Of a stretch of 64,000 bases of DNA, positions 57,427-64,000 are shown piece after piece. A program made the translations under genes and the position numbers. Position 1 is the first letter of the stretch. Each line of letters begins with the position of its first letter. The stretch is from Vibrio palustris. Lineage in GTDB: Bacteria > Pseudomonadota > Gammaproteobacteria > Enterobacterales > Vibrionaceae. Under the pieces are notes generated by a model. It had not been told where the DNA came from and did no database searches. It was given only the letters and a program-made list of their open reading frames with translations. The DNA lies in contig NZ_AP024888.1 in assembly GCF_024346995.1 (NCBI RefSeq), positions 682,001 through 746,000 of the forward strand. The letters are read 5' to 3'.

Positions 57427-57861
57427 ATGTCGACACTCACCACTCGCTGCCCAACTTGCCAGCGCTTAAACCGTATCCCTACCACTCGAGTAGAACAAAA
57501 GCCTCACTGCGGACAATGCCAAGCATTACTGCTCGATGGCGTACCGATTGAAGGCACAACGGATAATATTACTGCACTACTCTCAAGCTCTAAACCTGTT
57601 GTGATTGATTTTTGGGCACCATGGTGCAATCCCTGTGTCGGTTTTGCGCCCATTTTTAGTGATGTAGCTGCAGAAAGACATGATCAGATCCGCTGCGTTA
57701 AAATTAATACGGAAACTCAAGAGGCACTCGCCGCACAGTATCGTATCCGTAGCATTCCAACGATCATGGCATTTAAAAATGGTCAGTGCATTGACACGAT
57801 TAATGGTGCATTACCTAAAGGGCAGTTCGATGAGTGGCTTAATAACGCGTTAAATAAATAA
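57427..57861 (+). CDS. trxC: thioredoxin 2 with altered active site (WCNPC)
   Basis: 144 aa. Two N-terminal CxxC pairs (C8/C11 and C28/C31) form the zinc finger that distinguishes Trx2. The thioredoxin domain follows with VVIDFWAPWCNPCVGFAPIF, the cis-proline in RSIPTIMAF, and ALPKGQFDEWL at the end. The usual WCGPC is WCNPC here (C67-N68-P69-C70), which should shift redox potential or folding. Codons read TGG TGC AAT CCC TGT. Expected to reduce disulfides in the cytoplasm, often under oxidative stress. Confidence 0.93.
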   Translation: MSTLTTRCPTCQRLNRIPTTRVEQKPHCGQCQALLLDGVPIEGTTDNITALLSSSKPVVIDFWAPWCNPCVGFAPIFSDVAAERHDQIRCVKINTETQEALAAQYRIRSIPTIMAFKNGQCIDTINGALPKGQFDEWLNNALNK

Positions 57862-58181
57862 CACGTCTTAAACAGGTAGTTAAAAATATCTCGTTTACAG
57901 ACACTTATTTTGTTTGCTCTACACTCGAACATAAAAGATTCTTTTTGCCATCATTTACAGAAATGTACACGTAATATTTACGCTATAAAGTGAGAAACTT
58001 GCTTGTGCATCATCTAACCAATTAGGGGGAAATTGAAGATCTAAGGTGTCGATAATATCGACAGAGTGATATATTGTTCATTCGAAAGCTTTACAATCAG
58101 ATTTTATCTATGATTTCTGCAAATCATCCAGATAAAATTCTGAGTGGAAGCCTATAAAGTCATTACTAAAAGCGACTAATA
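57862..58181. other. 320-base AT-rich gap before the BCCT transporter gene
   Basis: Holds the transporter promoter, not clearly resolved. No RNA gene, repeat or coding frame recognised. Confidence 0.4.
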
Positions 58182-59783
58182 ATGCCAGATGTATTCAAGA
58201 AATACAGTATAGAAACCACTGACTATGAAGTCGGACAAGATAATATTCAAAAATGGGGTTTTGATGTACACAACGCCGTTTTTGGAATCAGCGCTAGTCT
58301 AATCATTGTTTTTCTTATTGCTGTTCTCGTTGCTGATCCAGCGACTGCTAAAGACACACTAAGTACAATAAAAAATACCATCATTGAAGACGCGGATAGC
58401 TTTTTCATGTGGGCGATGAATGCCTTCCTCGTTTTCGGGCTCATCCTCATGGTATCTCCTTTCGGAAAAATAAAAATAGGCGGACGTGAAGCAACTCCTG
58501 ATCACTCCACTTTTTCTTGGCTTTCCATGTTATTTTCTGCCGGCATGGGCACCGCTTTGCTATTTTGGGGCGTAGCTGAACCGACAGCATATTATACAGA
58601 TTGGTATGGCACACCTCTTGATGTCACACCATTTACTCCTGAAGCAAAAGCACTAGCATTAGGCACGACCATATACCATTGGGGTATACATGGATGGTCT
58701 ATGTTTGGTCTTGTTGCCCTATCGTTAGCATTTTTCCACTTTAATAAGGGTCTACCTTTATCCATGCGCTCTGTTTTCTACCCTATTTTTGGAGATAGAG
58801 CTTGGGGTTGGTTAGGACATATTGTGGATATTGTGGCCGTTCTTGCGACCTTATTCGGTTTAGCAACATCCCTAGGGCTAGGCGCACAGCAAGCATCAAG
58901 TGGTATTAACTATACGTTAGGTACTCACGCTGGCATGTGGCTAGATATGGTTGTGATAGCCGTTGTAACGGCCATTTCCGTCTTATCAGTCATGAAAGGT
59001 ATTGATGGTGGAGTAAAACGTCTTAGTAACTTCAATATGATATTTGCGTTTGCGCTATTAGCTTTCGTGATAGTGGCATGTTGGGGCACGGTTTGGTCAT
59101 CACTGACCAATAGCTTTATGGGGTATGTTGAAAATATTATCCCGTTGAGTAATCCATATGGGCGTACTGATGAGAAATGGATGCATGCATGGACACTATT
59201 CTACTGGGCATGGTGGATTTCTTGGTCACCGTTCGTCGGTATGTTTATCGCACGGATTTCTCGTGGCAGAAGTGTTCGAACCTTCATGTTAGCGGTAACG
59301 TTTATTCCAACCATTGTAACACTCATTTATATGGGCATTTTTGGTGGTGTTGCCATCGATCAAGTAGCGAATCATATTGGTGTGCTTGGAGAAAAAGGGA
59401 TTACTGATATTTCCATGACCTTGTTCTACATGTATGACAATATTCCTTATGGTAATGTAATATCGATTATTTCTATCGCTCTCATCTTAGTCTTCTTTAT
59501 TACGTCATCAGATTCAGGCTCGTTAGTTATTGATAGTATTACAGCGGGCGGAAAAGTTGACTCTCCTATCCCACAACGTGTGTTTTGGGCAAGTATGGAA
59601 GGTGCTATCGCAGCAACGATGCTGTGGGTCGGCGGTAAAGATGCGCTACAAGCATTGCAGTCAGGAGTCGTAGCAACAGCATTACCGTTCACGTTTGTAC
59701 TGATTATTATGTGTATGAGTCTTCTGATGGGGTTAAAGTCAGAATATTCGGTGTACAAAAAAATCCCCTTAGTGCAGAACTAA
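58182..59783 (+). CDS. BCCT-family betaine/choline/carnitine transporter
   Basis: 533 aa with about 12 membrane helices. Family signatures: LFSAGMGTALLFWGVAEPTA at helix 3, and the substrate-binding aromatic box in FYWAWWISWSPFVGMFIARI, followed by RGRSVR. The helix-3 GMGT differs from the GMGI of sodium-coupled BetP. Likely takes up glycine betaine or a related osmolyte at high salt, as vibrios encode several. Alone, with its own terminator. Confidence 0.92.
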   Translation: MPDVFKKYSIETTDYEVGQDNIQKWGFDVHNAVFGISASLIIVFLIAVLVADPATAKDTLSTIKNTIIEDADSFFMWAMNAFLVFGLILMVSPFGKIKIGGREATPDHSTFSWLSMLFSAGMGTALLFWGVAEPTAYYTDWYGTPLDVTPFTPEAKALALGTTIYHWGIHGWSMFGLVALSLAFFHFNKGLPLSMRSVFYPIFGDRAWGWLGHIVDIVAVLATLFGLATSLGLGAQQASSGINYTLGTHAGMWLDMVVIAVVTAISVLSVMKGIDGGVKRLSNFNMIFAFALLAFVIVACWGTVWSSLTNSFMGYVENIIPLSNPYGRTDEKWMHAWTLFYWAWWISWSPFVGMFIARISRGRSVRTFMLAVTFIPTIVTLIYMGIFGGVAIDQVANHIGVLGEKGITDISMTLFYMYDNIPYGNVISIISIALILVFFITSSDSGSLVIDSITAGGKVDSPIPQRVFWASMEGAIAATMLWVGGKDALQALQSGVVATALPFTFVLIIMCMSLLMGLKSEYSVYKKIPLVQN

Positions 59784-59797
59784 CCTTCTCACTGATA

Positions 59798-59829
59798 AAA
59801 AAAAGAAGCGCATATGCGCTTCTTTTTTT
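59798..59829 (+). terminator. perfect palindromic terminator after the BCCT gene
   Basis: A 32-bp perfect palindrome: GAAGCGCATATGCGCTTC flanked by seven A and seven T; works on either strand. Confidence 0.95.
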
Positions 59830-60218
59830 ATGCGTATTCGCCACTAAGACCTGGAGAAATGAGACGTCATATCACACGATAATCAAGAAAATAAGACACA
59901 CAGCAGCGATTACAGAACGATTATCAATCATGACCTCTAGCTCGCTCTTGTAAAGCATAAACCGCTGATTGATGGTGTAGGCATGACAGGGGTGCGATCG
60001 ATGACTCATCCGTTTCTAAACTTCAATAAGTGCTGATGAATAGCATCTTATTTCTATACTAAATCAGACCAATATAGAGCACTAGAACAAGTGTGAATGA
60101 TGACAAGAACGTCGAAGAGAAAATTAAAGACCATTACCAAATGTTACTCGTCGATCATACCTACACCTCAAGTGTATCCAATGCTGACAAGAACAAGATA
60201 TCAGAGACCAATAGACGT

Positions 60219-60250
60219 AAAAAAGCCTGACCAGTTTTGATCAGGCTTTT
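60219..60250 (-). terminator. intrinsic terminator of the tRNA operon
   Basis: AAAAGCCTGA and TCAGGCTTTT arms; minus strand ends in TTTTTT. It lies 7 bp after the tRNA-Cys 3' end. Confidence 0.9.
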
Positions 60251-60257
60251 CAATATC

Positions 60258-60331
60258 TGGAGGCGCGTCCCGGAGTTGAACCGAGGTCCACGGATTTGCA
60301 ATCCGCTGCATAGCCACTCTGCCAACACGCC
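60258..60331 (-). tRNA. tRNA-Cys (anticodon GCA)
   Basis: 74 bases including the encoded CCA. The anticodon stem-loop reads GCGGATTGCAAATCCG with GCA at its centre; the T-loop is GGTTCAACTCC. The acceptor stem GGCGTGT/ACGCGCC has one G-U wobble. Second gene of a Leu-Cys pair, 10 bp after tRNA-Leu. Confidence 0.97.
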
Positions 60332-60341
60332 TTAAATGATA

Positions 60342-60428
60342 TGGTGCCCCGGGCCGGACTTGAACCGGCACAGCGCGAACGCCGAGGGATTTTAAATCCC
60401 TTGTGTCTACCAATTCCACCACCGGGGC
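60342..60428 (-). tRNA. tRNA-Leu (anticodon TAA)
   Basis: 87 bases including CCA, with the long variable arm of leucine tRNAs (CTCGGCGTTCGCGCTG). The anticodon stem-loop is AGGGATTTAAAATCCC; the acceptor GCCCCGG pairs with CCGGGGC. First gene of the pair. Confidence 0.97.
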
Positions 60429-60741
60429 AGCTATTGCTGGTGAAGACACCCTATCATTAATCTTAACGCCTTTCCCGTTAAGACGAGATGTACTTTACTC
60501 GATTGAGAAATAAGATCAATAAAAAATTTAACTTTATGATTTAAATGATCAAAAAACAATCTCACCTGTTTAATATCGCCGCACATAGTTGAAGTTATGA
60601 GCAAATATAAATCGGTTTATTTCTTAATCACGGTTTCTCTTGCAAGTCATATCCATTAAAAATGGTAAACTATAGAGTATGTATGAGAGTATGATTATCC
60701 ACAGCACCAACTTGCGCGATAATACAAGGGACCCTTTAAGA
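60429..60741. other. 313-base gap upstream of tRNA-Leu
   Basis: AT-rich apart from the first 60 bases. An 8-bp perfect inverted repeat, TCTTAACG-CCTTTCC-CGTTAAGA (60461-60483), overlaps the likely tRNA promoter, with GGGTGTC as a GC-rich discriminator nearer the gene. No other element recognised. Confidence 0.4.
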
Positions 60742-61377
60742 TTAAATAGTATACTTTTTTGCTATATCATCGGTTATACCGAACGGCATATATTCTTTTA
60801 AAAGCATCAGTGTATTTTGACTTGCCGTCAACCACATTGATAATGCGTAGCTGTAATTATTTAAATCGTCAACAATATATTGATTTTTTTTATCTGTATG
60901 CCTATTCAATGGTGTTAACCATGAATTATTCGCCGACGCACTAGACAATGGCACATCACCTTCAACGTGTGCTAAATCGATCAAAATACTCAATTTTTCA
61001 TTAATTTTTTCGATGTCTATTTCATCAATGTTGTAGGCTAATATATCGTTATTAATCACATCTGGTAGCGTTTTTAAAGCGAGAGTTAAAGAATCAATAC
61101 TTATCTGTCTCATCATTGTTTGCACAGTATTCCTGTAACCGTCAGCCCCCTCTTTTTCATATTTAAAACGCGGTTGTGAACAATGTATCGATTGATGCTG
61201 CGAAAAGTTCTCTTGGACAAACCCTGATCCATAACGATTCAAAAGAAAAACAACCCCTGTTGTATCGTGTATTTTCTGTATAACTTTATCAACTAAGTAA
61301 CTGATTGACTTACAATCTGCTTCAGAGCGAATAGCTTCGAGCTTGGCAATACGTTCATCCAAAAAATGTAATTCCAT
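60742..61377 (-). CDS. hypothetical protein, 211 aa, AT-rich gene
   Basis: Begins MELHFLDERIAKLEAIRSEA after AGGAAGAAAACT. Mostly helical and acidic, without signal peptide or membrane helix; SDLSI-type and DELDIEKINEKLSILIDLAH-like helices dominate. I recognise no family or catalytic motif. Base composition is visibly more AT-rich than its neighbours and it lies beside tRNA genes, suggesting acquired DNA, but no integrase or repeat is seen. A toxin, effector or phage-defence part cannot be excluded or supported. Confidence 0.5.
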   Translation of the reverse strand: MELHFLDERIAKLEAIRSEADCKSISYLVDKVIQKIHDTTGVVFLLNRYGSGFVQENFSQHQSIHCSQPRFKYEKEGADGYRNTVQTMMRQISIDSLTLALKTLPDVINNDILAYNIDEIDIEKINEKLSILIDLAHVEGDVPLSSASANNSWLTPLNRHTDKKNQYIVDDLNNYSYALSMWLTASQNTLMLLKEYMPFGITDDIAKKYTI

Positions 61378-61878
61378 AGTTTTCTTCCTAAATACTACAA
61401 CGTGATAGAGCGATATTTAATCAAATATCTGTAAGTCTATTTATCTCACGATATTAGTAGGTTATCACTCTATGTAAACGAAATTTTTTCTCTTACATGG
61501 AGCAATTCCACATTATTTATGAGAAAAACTTAATTCGTTTCTTTAAATATCTAATGTTGGCTGATTAATATCTATTAATCATAGCTAAAAGACCATTACC
61601 TTCACAATAAGTTACGCCGTCACATTAATTGAATAGTGTTCATTTGCCGTTTACACCCTATCCATAAAATTGTCGTCATTGACGTCTTACTGTCACGCCA
61701 TGACACGGTGATGACTATTTAACCACTTAATGACGTATTTATCACCGTTAGATGAAAAAACTTTTAATTTAATTGTTAATAATAGAAGAGTTGGATATCA
61801 ACGTGATTTAAATCACGACATAAGGAAATAACATGACGTCAATTATTTTCTTTTATTTACCCCATAAAGACGTATTCG
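61378..61878. other. 500-base AT-rich regulatory region upstream of an outer-membrane barrel gene
   Basis: Contains a perfect 16-bp palindrome, CGTGATTTAAATCACG (61802-61817), resembling a CRP site (GTGA-N6-TCAC), and just after it a 23-codon leader frame. No other gene seen. Confidence 0.5.
61802..61817. promoter_or_regulatory. CRP-like palindrome
   Basis: CGTGATTTAAATCACG is a perfect 16-bp palindrome; its core GTGA-N6-TCAC equals the CRP core, with C/G in place of the outer T/A. About 107 bp before the barrel-gene ATG. Confidence 0.5.
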
Positions 61879-61904
61879 ATGTGGCCACAACGCGCATCTA
61901 TTGA
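61833..61904 (+). CDS. possible 23-aa leader peptide upstream of the outer-membrane barrel gene
   Basis: AAGGA six bases before an ATG at 61833, then 23 codons to TGA at 61902-61904: MTSIIFFYLPHK followed by DVFDVATTRIY. The stop lies 19 bp before the barrel ATG, so translation could influence the barrel RBS (GAGGAG). No repeated regulatory codon is obvious. Coding status unproven. Confidence 0.35.
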   Translation: MTSIIFFYLPHKDVFDVATTRIY

Positions 61905-61923
61905 AACAAATGAGGAGTACATA

Positions 61924-62487
61924 ATGAAAAAGCTATTTCCAGCCATCACAGGCCTACTATTAATTGGTGCATACTCTCTTCCTACTTATGCTGCATCGAA
62001 TAACGATAGTGGTTTATATGTCGGTGGTAACGTAGGTTATGTAAAGATCGACGGGCAGGACGATTTTGACGACGACAATGAAGTATACCAAGGCTTACTT
62101 GGTTATCGTATTAACCCTTACTTAGGCGTTGAGGGTAGCTACATCGATTTTGGTAAATACGGTAGTAGCTTAGCAAATGCAAAAACTGACGGTTATACAG
62201 CTGCGCTTAAGCTTACCGCGCCAATTGGCGATCGCGTCGATCTTTACGCCAAAGGCGGCCAGCTTTGGTACAACACAGATTATGATATTGCTGGGGCTTC
62301 AGGAGACAAGGATGACACCGCGGTCTTTGCTGGTGCTGGTGTTGGATTTAAAGTCACTGATAACTTTATCGTAAACGCGGAATATACTTGGTATGACGTA
62401 GATTTGGATGTCAAAGACGTGCGTGATGGCTCTGATACCAACACAGACTTTAATCAGGTAACGGCAGGTGTTGAATATCGCTTTTAA
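61924..62487 (+). CDS. OmpA-like small outer-membrane beta-barrel protein
   Basis: 187 aa from the ATG at 61924, with GAGGAG 6 nt upstream. A signal peptide (LLLIGAYSLPTYA) precedes ASNNDSGLYVGGNVGYVKID. It is an eight-strand barrel of the OmpA-like type (GYRINPYLGVEGSYIDFG, RVDLYAKGGQLWYNTDY, VGFKVTDNFIVNAEYTWYDV) ending VTAGVEYRF. No peptidoglycan domain. Probably a porin-like or adhesion barrel; possibly CRP-controlled. Confidence 0.82.
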   Translation: MKKLFPAITGLLLIGAYSLPTYAASNNDSGLYVGGNVGYVKIDGQDDFDDDNEVYQGLLGYRINPYLGVEGSYIDFGKYGSSLANAKTDGYTAALKLTAPIGDRVDLYAKGGQLWYNTDYDIAGASGDKDDTAVFAGAGVGFKVTDNFIVNAEYTWYDVDLDVKDVRDGSDTNTDFNQVTAGVEYRF

Positions 62488-62522
62488 CCACTAAGCCAAT
62501 AGTCTCGTAAAATCGAAGATTA

Positions 62523-62546
62523 AAAAAGGGGCTTTCGCCCCTTTTT
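62523..62546. terminator. bidirectional terminator between the barrel gene and the 2HCT transporter
   Basis: AAAAAGGGGC and GCCCCTTTTT enclose TTTC; serves both convergent genes. Confidence 0.94.
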
Positions 62547-62576
62547 CTGTTCTATCTTGTTTAGCACACAATCATT

Positions 62577-63863
62577 TTATAGGAATAATTGTAGTAATGA
62601 TGTGGCTAGAATAAGCATCAAAGCACCGCCCAAGCGTGAAGAGATCTGTGCAAATGGCATCAGTCCCATACGTTTACACGAGGCAAGTACGGCTACGTCG
62701 CCTGTTCCGCCCATGTTTGCCATACATAGTCCGCCAGTAATCGCCGCTTCGATTGGGTAGAACCCCATCATACGACCAATAATAGCACTGCCCACTACCG
62801 CACCTGATACCGTTGCAAACACCATAAATAGATTTGCCCAAGTTAATGCCGCGACGATTTGATCTAAATCGGTATATACAACACCAATACCCACAAGCAG
62901 TGCTGGAGTTAAGTTATCCAATACAAATTTTGACCATGTATGCGCAGAACGCTCTAAGTCACGTGGCATCAGTCCACTGACTTTAATCAAAGCAACCGAG
63001 ATAATCATAAGCGCATAAGGGTGCATATTGATTACTGAGTGCAGTAAAGTACCAATCATGTACATCGTAATCGCTAGCAAGGCACCAAGACCAAGTGATG
63101 TCACCGTAATTGGAAATTCTTCCTCTTGCGCTTCATCAGCATTATTTTCTTGACCAATAATTAACTGGCCTTCACCGGTTAAAGATGGGTAACGTTGGCC
63201 TAGTTTGCTCAATAGGCCAGCTATAACGATAGCAACCGCATTACCAATCGCTAATGCAGGTACCATTTTAGACATCAACATATCTTGAGATAGATCCGTA
63301 CTACCAGAAATGATTTCAACCAATGGCACCGCACCTGCTCCCATGCCACCGCCCATAATAGGCAAAGCAATCAGCATGATAGAGTCAAAGAAGTTTTCGC
63401 CAAGCACAACACCGACGAGACCGGCAAACAAGAAAGCACAAGCAACACCACCAGCGATGACCGGAATGTATTTAACGGCTGCTTTCTTCAATACTTTGCT
63501 GTCCATACCCAGAATCGAGCCTGTCACCAAACTTGCGATAAAGAATGAAAGGAAACCGCCACTTTTCGTAAATGTGGTAACATTCTCTACAACTTCAGTA
63601 GGAACGACACTGCTATGAAAAATGTACGATGAACCGAAAATCACGACAATCGCACCACCACCAAAATATTGGTTAACGATCGGAGTTTTATTACCAAGCG
63701 TATTTAAGATATAGCCAACGACGGCCATAACACCAACCGCACCGATCATACCGGAGGGCATTTTGTTTTCGATGGTTGCAAGAAGGATGACAATAGCGGA
63801 CAAAGCAAAAACGACATTCATCATCGTTTTATCCTTTGCAGATATGACAGCATTGTTAAACAT
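62577..63863 (-). CDS. 2-hydroxycarboxylate transporter (CitS/MaeN-type symporter)
   Basis: 428 aa from 63863; an ATG at 63824 with AAAGGA upstream would give 415 aa and is equally possible. About 11 membrane helices. Both family re-entrant motifs are present: LPIMGGGMGAGAVPL and GLCMANMGGTGDVAVL, followed by the substrate-binding Arg in CKRMGLMPFAQISSRLGG. The family carries citrate, malate or tartrate with sodium or protons. No citrate lyase or malic enzyme genes are in view, but the gene is at the window edge, so they may lie upstream. Confidence 0.92.
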   Translation of the reverse strand: MFNNAVISAKDKTMMNVVFALSAIVILLATIENKMPSGMIGAVGVMAVVGYILNTLGNKTPIVNQYFGGGAIVVIFGSSYIFHSSVVPTEVVENVTTFTKSGGFLSFFIASLVTGSILGMDSKVLKKAAVKYIPVIAGGVACAFLFAGLVGVVLGENFFDSIMLIALPIMGGGMGAGAVPLVEIISGSTDLSQDMLMSKMVPALAIGNAVAIVIAGLLSKLGQRYPSLTGEGQLIIGQENNADEAQEEEFPITVTSLGLGALLAITMYMIGTLLHSVINMHPYALMIISVALIKVSGLMPRDLERSAHTWSKFVLDNLTPALLVGIGVVYTDLDQIVAALTWANLFMVFATVSGAVVGSAIIGRMMGFYPIEAAITGGLCMANMGGTGDVAVLASCKRMGLMPFAQISSRLGGALMLILATSLLQLFL

Positions 63864-64000
63864 ATATTGCTCACTTGTAGGGTTGTTTTAAAAAATTTTC
63901 GCGAAGTTTAGCAATTCCTCACTCGCTGCCTACTGAGTTAAGCACTAATGAAACTATTCGATAGTTTTGTAACTTTTGTAACCCTACTTTGCTGAAAAAC

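Larger units (their letters stand above)
59784..60257. other. 474-base gap between the BCCT gene and the tRNA genes
   Basis: Contains the BCCT terminator at 59798 and the tRNA terminator at 60219. Nothing else recognised in 59830-60218. Confidence 0.5.

Noticed and set aside
60258..60428. tRNA pair as an integration site of a genomic island
   Set aside because: No integrase and no repeated tRNA 3' end seen in the window; the AT-rich gene lies on the 5' side.

Overview
The window is gene-dense chromosomal DNA from a gammaproteobacterium, almost certainly a Vibrio or close relative. The clearest marker is luxP-luxQ, the AI-2 quorum-sensing receptor pair, whose ligand-binding residues are all conserved. 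The thrS-infC-rpmI-rplT block, tal-tkt, an HMG-CoA reductase next to modABC, and luxPQ all lie on the second chromosome of V. cholerae as I recall it, so this is probably a piece of chromosome II. I see no insertion sequence, prophage, integron or CRISPR array.

Layout. 1-3.7 kb: an AraC regulator cut by the window edge, an APH-fold small-molecule kinase and a divergent class III PLP enzyme closely resembling the phospho-lyases ETNPPL/PHYKPL; together they look like an undescribed two-step amine catabolic unit. 3.9-5.0 kb: an aldo/keto reductase. 5.3-8.5 kb (minus strand): thrS-infC-rpmI-rplT, with an AUU start for infC and a leader hairpin before thrS that mimics a tRNA-Thr anticodon arm. 8.8-13.1 kb: a Fur-controlled siderophore reductase, a PhnR-like GntR regulator, yjjG, a LysR regulator and elbB. 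13.5-18.6 kb: an FNR-box alcohol dehydrogenase, folE divergent from moeA-moeB, and sseA. 18.7-23.2 kb: a SorC regulator divergent from tal-tkt, with four copies of TGAACAWWTG between them. 23.5-31 kb: ompA facing an OmpA-like lipoprotein, two small enzymes, narQ-narP, an SH3-like protein and glgC.

32-35 kb handles reactive carbonyls: yqhC, yqhD and mgsA. 35.2-38.8 kb holds two tandem secreted pectate lyases with ricin-type lectin domains and duplicated upstream regulatory modules, suggesting association with plant or algal material. 39-46.3 kb: pncA, helD, yccS, two small uncharacterised proteins and HMG-CoA reductase. 46.3-49 kb: modABC. 49.4-57.9 kb: luxPQ, outer-membrane proteins, yceH with a GIY-YIG protein, tmaR, a YgjV-like protein, and a trxC with an altered active site (WCNPC). 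58-64 kb: a BCCT osmolyte transporter, tRNA-Leu and tRNA-Cys, an unknown AT-rich gene, a small outer-membrane barrel preceded by a possible leader peptide, and a 2-hydroxycarboxylate transporter.

Several genes fit together as anaerobic/molybdenum physiology: modABC, moeA-moeB, narQ-narP and the FNR-box alcohol dehydrogenase. Start sites were re-chosen from ribosome-binding sites and family lengths where the longest ORF was implausible. All family names come from recognising sequence by eye; no database search was run.
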